This document shows, in pieces, positions 1 to 15,640 of a stretch of 27,042 bases of DNA. Below the pieces are notes generated by a model. That model was not told where the DNA came from and ran no database searches. It saw only the letters and a program-made list of their open reading frames with translations. The position numbers were made by a program, and so were the translations under genes. This stretch comes from Spirogloea muscicola (taxonomy: Eukaryota > Streptophyta > Zygnematophyceae > Spirogloeales > Spirogloeaceae), in the NCBI GenBank assembly GCA_009602725.1, contig WELB01000260.1, positions 73,541 through 100,582 of the forward strand. The letters run 5' to 3'. The number at the start of each line of letters is the position of its first letter. Within the stretch, counting starts at the first letter, position 1.

Positions 1-3000
1 GGCGCGGGGCTCCGGCGCCGCCGCGGCGGCGCTGCTGGTGCTGCTCGCCGCGGCGGCCGCCGACGCCGCCCTCGTCCGCTACGACTGGAACATCTCCTAC
101 TTCATGGGTGCGCCCCCCCAGCCAGGCCTCACCTCCTGGCTCCCAGCTGACAGGTCACCTGTCCAAGTCCTGCGCTCCGCACCTCTGCCATCGAGCTGCC
201 CCTTTCTGACGGAAGCCACTTGGGGTACCCATTGGCGCTGCCGCAGCTCACCCGGACTGCGTGGAGAAGCGCATCGTGGGCGTCAACGGCAAGTTCCCAG
301 CGCCCATGATCGACATCTACTCCAACGACACCGTGGAGATCAACGTGCACAACCAGCTGCCGGTGCCCACCTCCATCCACTGGTGAGCTCGCTCTGCTGC
401 ACCACACCTTCCCTCCTCCCTTAAGGAAAGGTGGGCTGGGGCCTGCATGCATTGATCAGCCAGGCACATCGACTCTCTAGAAGAGCTCAGGCAAGCATTG
501 GTCAAAGTGGACAGCTTAGTGGTAAGCGCCATCAATGACTTAGGCACACCGATCCACTAGAGAGTAGCATAGGTCAAACTTGGACGGGTTAGTGGTATTG
601 CTGGCTGAGGCACGCTGGTAAAGCCTTTGGCCAGCTGAGCTGCTGGACTGGCTAGGGATTAGAGAGCTTTGTCCTCCTAAGCAATGTTGGTATTGAGAAA
701 GGAGGCCTCGTGCCACAAGGTGGCTATATTGCCCGGTCACTGGCTATTGTTACCGGTGGCTTTGACTGTGGTCGTTAGCTTTGAACAGCCAGTGTTTTGG
801 TACCCTCTAGCTTAGACAAGCAAGGCAGGTGCAGGAATAGATGCACAAGAAACAGCACCTTTGAGGCACACTTGATGGAAGTTAGAATAGGTGGTTGGTC
901 TGACATGGCGAATTTGGTTATCCTGGACTCATTTAGGTAATCAGATGATCACGGAGAAATCAAAGTTGCTGCCTGACCTGGATTGTCCTGGTGAATTGGT
1001 TGCCTTTCCTGTTTGCAGGCATGGAATGCACCAAGTCAACTCGCAGTGGCAGGACGGTCCTTTCTTCGGGACGCAGTGCCCCATCCAGGCTGGGATGAAC
1101 TACACTTACCGCTTCAGCCCAAACGGCCAGCGGGGAACCTTCTGGTGGCATGCGCACATTGGGGTGAGGAGCCCTCTGCACATAAGTCCATGACTTCACC
1201 TGCTGCAGCCGTTGATGACTTGTTCTCTGTGCACATAGCTCCGCAGCAGTGCAGCATGCAGTTAGTTTTCCTCAGACCTCTTGTGTCGTATTACTACAGA
1301 GTATTATCCCTTGACATACCCAATATTTGGGGCCACCTGCTCATAAGGTTGTTCTTATGCTTTGTACTAAGCTGGGAGCTAGCTGTTTGTTTGTTCATAG
1401 ATGCAACGGTCGTCCCTTTTCGGTGGTTTCAATGTGAGGTCTGTCAAGCCCCTGCCCTTCAAGAAGCCGTATGGGGAGCCGTTCATTGTCCTCATGGACT
1501 GGTGGCACAAGAATGATACGCTTCTTGAGGTGCATATTGGAACATGCCCTGTCGCTCCATCTGTGGGGCGGTTGTTGTGTTTGGCTGCTGCCATATGGGC
1601 ATGGTCTACTTCCTCTCGCGATGCAGAGGTTGAGAGCTGTGCACAGCTGAGCAACAGCAGAGAAGTAACAGATTGCAATGGCTGCTGAAGTTACTCCAAA
1701 GACTCATCGTGCAGGGGTGTCGATAATGGACATGGTGCTGGGTGTCTATGTTGACAGTGTGGTTGGCATTGTGACTGCAATTGCAGGCAGACCTCCAGAA
1801 GCCTATTCCATCCATCTGGCAGGGCCTTTGGGGCCCTGCTGATTCCATCTTGATCAATGGGCGGGGAACATATGACTGCTCGTTTGTGGATCCCACTGAC
1901 GGTTACACGGGGACTTGCAAGCAGTCCTATTGTCCAGGGGTGAGTGTTAAAGTGTTATCCTTGTAATGTACTGCTGCTTACGTAACTTTACTCTTGTAAT
2001 GTACTGCTGTTTACGTGACTTTACAACAGCAGTTTATCTGCAGTTTAATAACTTTACAACAGCAGTTTATCTGCAGTTTAACTCAAGTGTATAAGTAGAA
2101 AGTTGATGGTAGACTTGCCACCATGTCACTGCAAAATTGACGACAGCCATGCACAGCAATCGTCTTATATCGAAGTCTTCTTCCTTTATCCTTTCTCTTT
2201 GGTCAGCCAACAACGGTGGTGGTCCAGCCCAATCAAACTTACCGCTTCCACTTTGTCAATGCGGGCCTCCTCACGCCCATGCAAGTCAAGATGGAGGTGC
2301 GTGACCTTGGACAACTGGCTGAGAATTTCTTTGCTCAGACTCAAGCTGTAGTTATCAGAGAATTACTGACTGAGAGATCAGAATAACAGAGGAGATGAAG
2401 TCCGCATGTGCGTCAGCTGGTGTTGAGCCTCAATATCTGGTGGCTGCAGGGACACACAATGTGGATGGTGGAGGTCGACAGCGTCTTCACCAAGCCAATT
2501 GCCTTGCACGATGGCCTGGAGATCCTGCCTGGCCAGGGATACTCTGTTCTTGTCAAGATGAACCAGAAGCCCAAATCTTACTGGATAACTGTGGACCCTG
2601 TTCTAGACCAAGTCAGAGTCTAAGCTGAAGCCTTTCCATTCACTTTTTCCACCACTTTCTCCATCAATGCTGGCAGATGTGATGTGTCTGTGTAATGTCG
2701 ATGTCTGTGTAATGTCTGTGTAGCGAGGGGAAAGAGAGTGCAGTCAAGTCACCGAAGACACCAGAAGTAGATAGAGTGTAGCCATTGTAGCAAGTATTAA
2801 TAGCTCAGCCCCTTTCCTGCAGGCTCTTGGCGCACCTCAGGCCACTGCTGTGTTCCACTACGAGGGCTCTGACTGGGGCTGGGGCTCTCCCAATACTGCT
2901 CCTCCAGTTCTTCCTGATGATCTGGCTTCCGGTGATTACACGAAGGGCTGGCATTTCAACAACGTGAGTATTACATGCTTTCCTGCTGTGATGCTCCATA

Positions 3001-4587
3001 ACAATCAAGATAGTCTGCCCTCTGTCATTGGTGAGCTTTTTACTAGCAAGTATCCTGCAGTCACAGCTTCTGTGTAAAGCCTAAGAATGACGGAATTACT
3101 TTGGCTTGCCCACTTTGGAGTGCTATGCGGAGATTGCCATTTGTTGTGCACAAGAGCCGACCGAGCTGTTTTTCCCCTTTTTGACCTGCAGCGCACGAGG
3201 AGCTTGTTCAATAACGATGCCGGGCTGAAGGCCAACAAGGTCGATCAGCTTGTTGTAGTCCAGTTTGCTCAGAGGTCGTTCGACAAGGTGACACGATATG
3301 CGTTGAACAACTACACCTTCAAATTTGGCGACACTCCGATGCTCCTCGCAGACTACTTGCAACTTCCTGTGAGCACCTGCATATCTTCCTCAGAAAGGAT
3401 GAAAATTGATGAGATCTGTCATCTAGGAACGACATGTCTGGCATTGAGCTACAAGTTGTTAGCTCCTTAGGCAGCAGTATTCAGCTTGATGTCAAGCTGG
3501 CCATTCACTGCAGGACTCATGAATAAGACTAGTGGAGAAAGCAATCATTTCATGAGTAGCATCTAGCATATCCAAAGTTGAAGTAGGTGGCAAAGTCTCA
3601 CTCATTGACTTGACGCTGTATGCAGGGTGCCTTTGTGGAGTTGCCTGCAAAACCTACTCTGGCTCAGGAGGCCGCTATTCAAGTTGATCCTAATGCCCCA
3701 GCAAATGAGGCGACCACAATCATTGACGTCAAGTATGGCAACTGGGTCCAGATTGTCATCCAGAACAGGTGTGTAGTCTAACGTGCCCTGCCTCTGGCTA
3801 GCTTGTGAGGTGTCTGAATTGTCAGATGCTTTTTAATTGTTCAAGACTTGTCAGGACCCACTACAAGGTTGATAGATTGTTAAGCTCAGTGCAGTTAACT
3901 CTGTCTGTTCTTATAGTTGCTCTTCATTAGTCAAAACATCTGTTCGTCACCTACATTCGTTTGGACTTGTCAGTCAGTTGCTGATTCGTGGCATGGCAAT
4001 ATTTGAATGTGCAGCAATTTCCCTGGCCTTGCCCACCCTTTCCATTTCCACGGAATGGTGTTCTACGTGGTTGGCCGGGGCAATGGAACGTTTGATGCGA
4101 CCAAAGCTTTTGATGGAAAGTCCTATTACTACAACACTGTTGATCCAATTGCACGGAATGTTGTGACCATCTATGATAAGCAGTGGGTCGCCGTCCGCTT
4201 CCACGCCATGAACCCCGGCATGTGGAATTTCCACTGTGAGTCTTGACCTCATCATTGACCCTGCTGTAGACGTCAACATATAGTGGTCAAATTTTCACGA
4301 GAACTCTTCCACTAACCTACGATAATTGCAATTGCTGCGTATGCTTGTAATGGGTCAGTAGCAACTTGAGACCTCGTATGGCGTGTGCCTTTGCATCGTT
4401 TTTGAAGCTGTGAATGTGTGCCCCTGTACTTGCAGGCCATTTGGAGCCACATATTGAACTTGGGATGCAGACATACATCCGGATCAGTAGTGGCGGCAAC
4501 AAGACACTCCCAAAGCCCCCAGCAGACTTCCCCACATGCGGAAAGTTCACTCCCTCAATCCGGGCACAAATACAGACCCGATCTTAG
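1..4587 (+). CDS. Multicopper oxidase, laccase/ascorbate oxidase type (5' partial)
   Basis: Twelve exons: <1-107, 247-382, 1019-1163, 1401-1529, 1787-1939, 2207-2296, 2450-2611, 2823-2963, 3192-3368, 3626-3768, 4015-4235, 4436-4587. All junctions are GT-AG and in phase. They give 584 visible residues; the start codon lies before the window. The first 25 or so residues are an Ala/Leu-rich signal peptide, so the protein is probably secreted. All four copper motifs are visible: HWHGM (80-84), WWHAHIG (H125, H127), HPFHFHG (468-474) and HCHLEPHIELGM (534-545). The last supplies the type-1 Cys535, His540 and axial Met545. The family has three cupredoxin domains, oxidises phenolics, ascorbate or metals, and reduces O2 to water. 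The N-terminal PDC motif and the C-terminal NPGMW...HCHLEPH segment resemble ascorbate oxidase; the WWHAHI segment resembles laccase. The substrate therefore cannot be assigned. Length and motif spacing are normal for the family, with no break seen. Confidence 0.93.
1960..2080. repeat. Two short tandem duplications inside oxidase intron 5
   Basis: A unit of about 33 bp beginning CTTGTAATGTACTGCTG occurs at 1960-1992 and again from 1993. A second, 30-bp unit beginning ACTTTACAACAGCAG occurs at 2018-2047 and 2051-2080. The CTGCTGTT of the first unit can pair with the AACAGCAG of the second, giving an 8-bp stem. The whole block is intronic and has no evident coding content. Confidence 0.8.
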
Positions 4588-6326
4588 GAGTGGTGTAGGT
4601 GTGTAAATTATTATGGTGTTGGAAGACAGCCCTAGCTGTTCACCCCCTCTTTGCAGAGGTTGATATTCACCACAGATGGGCAATTTATGAAGTTAATCTT
4701 CAAGGCCGAACAAATGCCTGTCTTTACTTAAATGTGAAAGCTCGTGTTAAGTCGTCAACATCTTGTCTCTCAGCATTGCCCAAATCATTATCGTATGTGT
4801 CTAAGATCTATGGCGGAAGTAGGGGAGGATGGGGGTGATGTTAAGTTGCATCATTGATTCGATGTGTATAATCTGTACACATTAACAGCTCACTGTCATT
4901 GTCATCACTGCTCACGAGAGGCACATCTGTCAGCACTCAGTGATGCACTGCCATTACAGTGACAGGTCGTGGAGTTTGTGGAAGTGATGCAAGTGGTCAC
5001 TTACCACCTGAATGTGGTTCAACTGCATCAAAGATGTCAATGACTAAGTTCATGTGACCTCAAGGTCGTGTAGATAATCGCATACAATTGTTCGCTAATG
5101 GTGACAAGTTTATGTAATTCCCAAGGTCGTGTAAACAGTTGCATGCAAGTGTCTGTCAATGGTGCCAAGTTCATGCGACCTCAAGCCCGTGTCGCCAGAG
5201 TCACTGACTCAGTAAAATTGCGGTTTCCAGGAATGGGGCCTTGCCTGCCCGTGTAGTCGCATCCCACCATATTGGCATCGTGATCAGCCAGTGGCAAGCT
5301 GGTTGACATATAGCAACAATGCGTAGTGCGAGCTGCATCTTTGGCAGTGCAATCATGTGAGGGCAACCAATACAACCACATGTTGCAAAGGTGATTCACA
5401 GATTGCTGTAACATCTCCACGAGCAGGGAGGGTCAAGCCACCCCACGTTAGTTAGTAAGCTAACAAGAGATCCTATCCCTGTCCTGTCATTACAACGTTT
5501 TCCTACAGTTAGCTCCTCCTCCATAAGCAATAAGGAATATAACAAGGTAGATTCTACATTTACAGACCACGGATGATAGTGACCTTACATATCACTCCTT
5601 AGTTGGGGTCAGTATGAGCACGTGGTCAATGGATTGTGAGCAGTCGTACGATGTGAACATAACAAGTGAATATATTAGAGAAATATCAGTATATACACTA
5701 ACATGAGCACGTGTCAGTAATGAGTGAGCAAATGTATATGTGAAGAAGGAATAGGAATTATCAGAGATTTATCCCGGATTGTTGCAATTGTTTGCCACTT
5801 GAAAAGACTAGTAGTGTGCCAACTCTACTACACGTTTTACAAATGAGTGCTAAAAACTCAATTGCAAGGCAAAATTGGGTGCTTGATATTACACTTCACG
5901 TGCTCAGGACACCAGGGGAGCACAAACTTTGAGTCAGATTTGCACTCAGCGGGATGACAGGTCAAGAGGATCAGTATACGCGGTTTCTGTACGACCTAAG
6001 AATAGGCACTATAGGTAGGTATGTTCTTGCTACCAGCATGTTGCCACTGTTCTTCCAGTGGCTTACTGGACGGGATTGGCTGCATGTGGATCAGTGTGAG
6101 CAATCATGTAAGGTGTCATGACTTGGTATGACCTTGTTGAAGAGGTCTTGCTCACGAAGCAACTTGACATGTGATGCTTGGAGTTGGGTTCTTGTCCGTG
6201 AGATGTGCTCCGCGGAATTGGTCGCTCCATCAGAAGAGTGTGATCCTCCTCTTTGCAGCTGGTACTTACACTGCAACTTGACTGCGTCCAAGAATATACA
6301 AATTGCAGTGCTCGTTTATTACTATG
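4588..6326. other. Convergent intergenic region, no gene seen
   Basis: This 1.74-kb stretch lies between the stop of the multicopper oxidase (+) and the stop of the EFR3-like gene (-). Open frames here are short and match no family I know. It must hold both 3' UTRs. On the minus strand an AATAAA lies at 6320-6315, seven bases after the EFR3 stop, and could be a polyadenylation signal. A degenerate tandem repeat at 5046-5196 is listed separately. Confidence 0.6.
5046..5196. repeat. Degenerate ~60-bp tandem repeat, about 2.5 copies
   Basis: Units start at 5046, 5106 and 5167, each opening with AAGTT(C/T)ATG and followed by a CAAGGTCGTGT-like block. The first two units also share TCAATGGTG-like ends (CTAATGGTGAC and TCAATGGTGCC). 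The third copy is cut off at about 5196. The region is non-coding. Confidence 0.7.
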
Positions 6327-9300
6327 TTAATAGATGTCCTCGGAGTTGCCGCCAAGTCTCTCAAGAAGCTGCTGCTTGTTGACTTCAATGCGCTGCTTCT
6401 CTGCTCCGGTTGGCAGCTTCTGTTGTGCGGACATCAGGAGCTCCTCCACGGTAGGACCCATCGGACTTTCAGCCGGAATAAGTTGGGCCTGCTCGTCACT
6501 GGCCTGAGGTGGTTGGCCCTGCTCCTTTTCTCCTCTGAGCAAACGCTTCAATGATGCCTGCAGCCCACAGCAAAGGCAGCTCATGTGTACAGGGTCCACC
6601 TTCTCACAAAGAAGAGGCAAGCTAAGCAACATCACCAGGTTGATACTCAGAATGACTACTTGTAAATATTATGACAGAAGTAGGATGGTGCAGGGCAAGT
6701 TACCAAGATCATTGCTGCATCAGAACCAGCATAAGACTCTCCATTGATAGCCGCTGTACTGTGCTGGAGCTCCTTGATTCCGCTTTGACTTTTCTCCTCC
6801 AGTGTGCTGGGAGCTTCCCCAGGAGGTGACTGCAGTACATTCCTCAAAGAGCTGCTGGGCTCGACCTGTGAGCATATGTCAAGCAGTTAAATCAGGCATT
6901 TAAGCAGGAAGACCAATCTCATAATCTCTCAATGACGTGACCCTGAGATTGTGGCAGGACAGACATTGCAAGGTACACATACACGGCTGGAGCACCTGGG
7001 AGAGTCTATTATGTATGCACATGAGAACACTGGGACCTATGTAAGACTTGGCAGGAGTAGCATTCAAACTCAGAGGGCTATGTATTTTGGGCTTTGTGCT
7101 AGAAGGTACATTACATGAAGCACAGAAGTATTGCTTGGAAGTCCTTGAAGGGCTGCTTCCACAACAGCAGTCGCCTTGGCCATGTACTCCATGTCATCGC
7201 CGGGATGCTTTTTACTTTGGATATTCAGAGTCAGCACATCTTTTACTGGACCTGCGTCTGTCAGCTGAAACAGTAGGAAATGGGAAGGGCATGGGCGCGC
7301 GTCAGAATACAAACAGCCACACGTAATCCAAAACGTAGCTGCAGCACAAAGTTGAGAAAATATGAGAAAATGTAAGTGACCTCGGGAGCTTGATGCTTGT
7401 GCTTCGTGAGCGCAGCTATATCAGAGGATGTCTATACTGCAACACTGCTCAGGTACTGGCCCAAAGGACCTAGACAAGCATGCAGCTGAGCAGTCCTGGC
7501 TAGTCTTTACCAGCCTGGCAAGTGTTTGTATACAAGTTTTGAGAGCATCTTGCAGGCGCTCCTCATTTTGAGCGTCAAGGCCAGTTTCTCTATGGTATCT
7601 CATGAAGCTCCTGTCAAGGCGAATGTGAGGTTGGTCAGTGAATCAAGGTGAACCTGGTCCCACTTGCCACATTCTCTATTCTCTTGAGGAGGGTAAATAT
7701 TCCAAGGCTAAGTATGTATCAGATGATGCCAGCAGAAAATGTCAGCATCACTGAAAAGCAACTTTTAGTGGAGAAGAGGTTTAACCTTGCAAGCTGCATG
7801 TGCAGGTTGCCGAAGATGTTGACGTCGGTCATGCGGAGAGGCCACTTGGTCCGTTTTGCCAGTGCTGAGGTCAGCTCGAGTACCTGCACTTGCTCCTGGT
7901 GTGAAGTGACCGAGTCCAAGTGCCGTACCAATCCAGCCAATATCGTATGCCCAGAACCTTGAAGAAAAGCATGGCCAATGCAATCCTGGTCAGAAGCAAT
8001 ATCACTCAAATAATAGGAGGACAAGATGAAGCAGCAATCATGCTAAAGTGACTGCTTGGACTAAGGAACAACTTCAAGTGCCAGCAGTCTTCAAATGTTA
8101 CCTCCTTTACCTGTCTTGTAATGTGAATCCTGGATCTGCTTCAAGACCTCAAAGGCCAGGCTGTGTTCCAGGGGAGCCCACGAGTGCTCTCGATCGAAGA
8201 ATCTGAACATTGGAGCCAGCACCTGCCTGCAGGTGACTGTCTCGGCTTTTGCCAACCGAGCTGCAGCCTCTATACACACATGGGCCCACACCCCGGGCAC
8301 ATCTGAATGGATCCTGCAGCACACAGTTCTCAGTTGCCATTAAGACACTTGGAGGAAACCCATGCCTTGCTCAGTAAAACACTGCACCAATCATGAGCAG
8401 CAGAACATGAAGTCTGGCATGTGGCAGTTTACTTGCTGATGTGGTGGATAGAGCCATGAAGACTAGCCTCCTTGCCCGACTTGCGGAACTTGACAATGGC
8501 CTCCTTGACTGCATGGAGGGCGTCATGCCCCTCCTTTTTCACGAGCGCCACCACATTGCTTGGTAGTCTCTTCAGACTCGAGAAGTGGTCTCCGTCCAAA
8601 GCTCCCCCACCTCCTCGATCAGAGGGCAGCTCATAGTTCCGCAGCACCGCCTCTGCAATCTGACCGGCTTGCAAAATACTCAATACACAGACCGCAGCAT
8701 ACATGCAGTGAAACACGAAGAAAGGCGAGACTTAGGTAATCAAGACAGCCAGTCCAAATATCTGTGGAGCAAGCTTACCCCGTCGATGTATGATGACATC
8801 TGGGTCTCCTGGCCAAGAAACCACAGCTGCCAAGGATGACACAGAACTTGTCAGCCTTTCCCCTTCTGGTCTGTCATGAACTTATCTTCAAGAAGTAGGT
8901 ATCAATGAGGGCCTCCAGTGCACACGCGGAAGTCAGGCCAGCATAGAAGTTGTCAAGTGGATTGTCAGGTACGCTACTGATGACAGCATGGCCAACATGC
9001 TCCACCAGACAGGCCAGTAAGCCAACCATAGCAGAGAGTGCATGCAGAGCAGCTGCTCGCTCCTTCTGGTGCTCCATCTCATTACTTGGCTGATTGGTCA
9101 CTGTGAGCAGGAGAGGGACCAGGCTGTCCAGGTTGTGGAAAAAGAGCGCATCAGGCTGGAGAGTGGCAAAGGGAAGCAGTAAGGCCATAGAAGGTGCAGA
9201 GCAGCTCATGCACGATGGAGTAGGGTCAGCTGATTTTGATCCATTTCACTGGCTGCCAATGCTAGGGCTCCTGCGCTTATAATAACCAAAATAAAAAGCT

Positions 9301-10655
9301 TATGATAGCAAGCAAGGCTGTTTGGGCAGCAGTTATCAAGTGAGAAGAGCCACTTGCTACAACACCTGCTACAACTGCTGCACCTGCATGCTGGCTTGAC
9401 CAAGAGGACCTGCCTGATTGAGGACGAATGCGACAAAGAGCTCGCAGCCTTGACAGCGGAAGTCTGGCAGCCGGTGTTGGAGGAGGGCCCTTATGTAGTT
9501 CAGAGCATTTGGAGCGAAAAAGGGTCTGCACAAGATCTGCAGGGTGATAAGATCACACAAGAATCTTTGCCAGAGAATCATCAAATCTGAGGATTCTACC
9601 TGGGAAATCATTGCAGCGTTCACACCCACATTGTCTAGATAAGAGGTATAACACAGCTTCTCCGCCGCACGTACAGACACCTGTTTCAGCAGCTGCTAAA
9701 AAAGTGAATGTGGATGAAGAGGGGCTGACAAGTGCTCCTTGCAGGTGGAGAGCAACTTGGAGTAAGTGAGGACAACAGCCCCGACGACATTCTTCCTCTC
9801 AGCCCTCAGATCCTTGTACCCCCTCCTGTCCAGCTCCTCCACAATCTGCCAGCATTTAGTCATTTGCTTAATAAGCAGGGCACAAGCAGAGTTGACATAT
9901 GATCAGCCCCGATGAGTCATACCATTTGGGCCTTCCCTATAAGTCTCAGGCGTCTATGACAGAGCTGCGATGGTCGAGATGAATGTGCCCTGTTTGTAAA
10001 TTGCACTAGCTGATGATATTCACAAAGTAAATGCAATATAACGCGCAGAAAGTAAGTCATTGGCAAATTTGCCAGCGACCAGGAGACGTGCTTCACGGCC
10101 ACCTTTGGGATGCGGGCCGGGTTCTTCTCGGCATACTCTGCGAGCTTCCCCGCAGTCCGCTCATTGGGACCCTTCTGCATGGTGCGGACACACTCGTGAG
10201 GACCGCAGTGGCAAGGAAGAGTGAACATTGGAGATATACTCGACACGATCGATCTGAAGTGCGGACAGCAAAGCTGGCGACCCGAGATGTCTAACGAGGA
10301 GCACCGCCGTCTTGAAGCAAGCAGGGGATCGTTAGAAGCAAGGCTCTCAGTGTCTGCTCTGCTTGATCAGCACCCTTTGCACATACTTGCAATAGACTGA
10401 CAGGCCGTGCAGGCCACCGAGACGTTGCCAGCCTTCGCAAAGCGTACGATCAGACGTGGAGAGCCAGCAAAGGTGGTCCACAGACGAGCATAAGCAAGCG
10501 AGAGCTGGAGAGGCGACCTTGGCGTCGGCGAAGATGGAGGCCAGGAACTTCTTGTAGCGCTTGACGGGGCGGCGCGAGCGGGAGCGCAGGCCCGGGCAGG
10601 CGAAGCAGGTGACGGCGGCGCACGCCGGCACCACCCGCCGCGACACCACGCCCAT
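6327..10655 (-). CDS. EFR3: EFR3-like plasma-membrane scaffold (PI4-kinase anchor)
   Basis: Thirteen exons (complement): 10655-10518, 10174-10103, 9845-9730, 9525-9414, 9155-9027, 8826-8779, 8659-8433, 8313-8111, 7957-7786, 7610-7511, 7264-7115, 6865-6704, and 6557 (or 6599) to 6327. The product is 619 or 633 residues. The start MGVVSRRVVPAC, followed by a basic GLRSRSRRPVKRYKKFL stretch, is the hallmark of plant EFR3 homologues (SEMI-ROLLED LEAF 2/EFOP group). Family segments follow in order: NERTAGKLAEYAEKNPARIP, RRGYKDLR, the NQPDALFFHNL junction, VWAHVCIEAAARLAK and FRFFDREHSWAPLEH. EFR3 is a helical ARM/HEAT-like protein that holds phosphatidylinositol 4-kinase alpha at the plasma membrane. 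Cys12, Cys17 and Cys20 plus the basic patch fit membrane anchoring, with acylation being an inference. The intron after exon 4 is GC-AG. Land-plant homologues are near 1000 residues, so this one is clearly shorter. The last acceptor is uncertain. Confidence 0.88.
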
Positions 10656-10704
10656 GGCCGCCGCCGCCGCCGCCGCCGCTCCACAGCCGGCGCAGCCTCA
10701 CGCC
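10656..10704. promoter_or_regulatory. EFR3 5' leader with short GCC-triplet run
   Basis: The bases just upstream of the EFR3 ATG contain a run of seven to eight GCC triplets (10657-10680) and are very GC-rich. They are probably 5' UTR or core promoter of a divergent promoter shared with cystathionine gamma-synthase, but the assembly gap removes the rest. No TATA box can be seen in what remains. Confidence 0.4.
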
Positions 10705-11320
10705 NNNNNNNNNNNNNNNNNNNNNNNNNNNNNNNNNNNNNNNNNNNNNNNNNNNNNNNNNNNNNNNNNNNNNNNNNNNNNNNNNNNNNNNNNNNNNNNN
10801 NNNNNNNNNNNNNNNNNNNNNNNNNNNNNNNNNNNNNNNNNNNNNNNNNNNNNNNNNNNNNNNNNNNNNNNNNNNNNNNNNNNNNNNNNNNNNNNNNNNN
10901 NNNNNNNNNNNNNNNNNNNNNNNNNNNNNNNNNNNNNNNNNNNNNNNNNNNNNNNNNNNNNNNNNNNNNNNNNNNNNNNNNNNNNNNNNNNNNNNNNNNN
11001 NNNNNNNNNNNNNNNNNNNNNNNNNNNNNNNNNNNNNNNNNNNNNNNNNNNNNNNNNNNNNNNNNNNNNNNNNNNNNNNNNNNNNNNNNNNNNNNNNNNN
11101 NNNNNNNNNNNNNNNNNNNNNNNNNNNNNNNNNNNNNNNNNNNNNNNNNNNNNNNNNNNNNNNNNNNNNNNNNNNNNNNNNNNNNNNNNNNNNNNNNNNN
11201 NNNNNNNNNNNNNNNNNNNNNNNNNNNNNNNNNNNNNNNNNNNNNNNNNNNNNNNNNNNNNNNNNNNNNNNNNNNNNNNNNNNNNNNNNNNNNNNNNNNN
11301 NNNNNNNNNNNNNNNNNNNN
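10705..11320. other. Assembly gap (616 N)
   Basis: This is an unresolved run of N between two head-to-head genes. It hides the divergent promoter and the start codon of cystathionine gamma-synthase. Open frames read through it, including long poly-Phe or poly-Lys frames, are artefacts. Confidence 0.99.
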
Positions 11321-14856
<3,536 letters not shown>

Positions 14857-15640
14857 ATCAGCAGGCCCAGCAGTCAGCTGCTGTTGCAGGCCAGGTTGAG
14901 GTGCTATTGAGCTGCCGCTTCCACCTCAAGTGTCTCAACCTGTAGATGCCAGCCACATTGTTTTCATGACAAGGAGTTGAGAGCACTCCTTGCCAGCTGC
15001 CATGTTCCTGCCTGGAGTGGAGTTGAGAGCACTCTGCTCTGGCAGCGGTCTTTGTCATCTGTTTTGCTGAGACACCTAGTGGTACGTGCTCCACTATTCG
15101 CGGGCACTGTGCAATGCCAAGCCAGTCAGGGTCGAAATCCAGCCCAACTTTGACTGGGCCATGGCGGATGAAAGCGCAGCTCTTGCTTCTCACCAGGCCT
15201 GAAGAGTTGTTTCGTACAAGCATCAGTAGTAACAGATCAGCAGCCCCAACAGAGGCTACTCCTGTGAAAGTCTAGCACACCAGGAAAGCAGCCTCGCTAG
15301 AGAGTGCTTGGGGAGGAGTAGGCATAAGGAGCTGCTGTAGGAGTTGCGTCCTGGCCAGGACGCAGTGATACCGCTTGTCTGTAGCATCGCATATTGGCAG
15401 CAATCCTAAGGATTGGACCAGAGATGCAACATTGAGTAAATTTACCTGCACTGATAGGTACAGCAATCGCAACAGTGATGAGCGACCCACGTATTTGACC
15501 AGGTGGCCAGCCCCACTTGGCCAGCGTGGGATTTGCTCCAGGTCATCGCCCATGTGGATGGGGGATGGGCGGGAGGATCTGAACTAGCTATGGTGGGAGC
15601 AGGCGGCCGCCAGGAAGACAACAAGAAGCAGCCGGAAGAA
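14857..15640. other. Intergenic region after cystathionine gamma-synthase
   Basis: I see no gene here. It contains the 3' UTR of cystathionine gamma-synthase. A 16-bp direct repeat, GGAGTTGAGAGCACTC, occurs at 14973-14988 and 15019-15034. Minus-strand open frames of 93-121 codons match nothing I recognise and look incidental. Confidence 0.5.

Noticed and set aside
4602-4607. TGTAA just after the oxidase stop, as a chlorophyte-type polyadenylation signal
   Set aside because: Only 15 bases after the stop, and no matching TGTAA was noticed after the CGS, ATPase or EndoU stops, so it is not usable to place the organism.
7100-7116. Extension of EFR3 exon 11 through MYLLAQSPKYIAL, which vaguely resembles the next segment of plant homologues
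   Set aside because: It reaches a TGA with no usable donor, whereas splicing at 7115 (GTAATG) joins in phase to exon 12.
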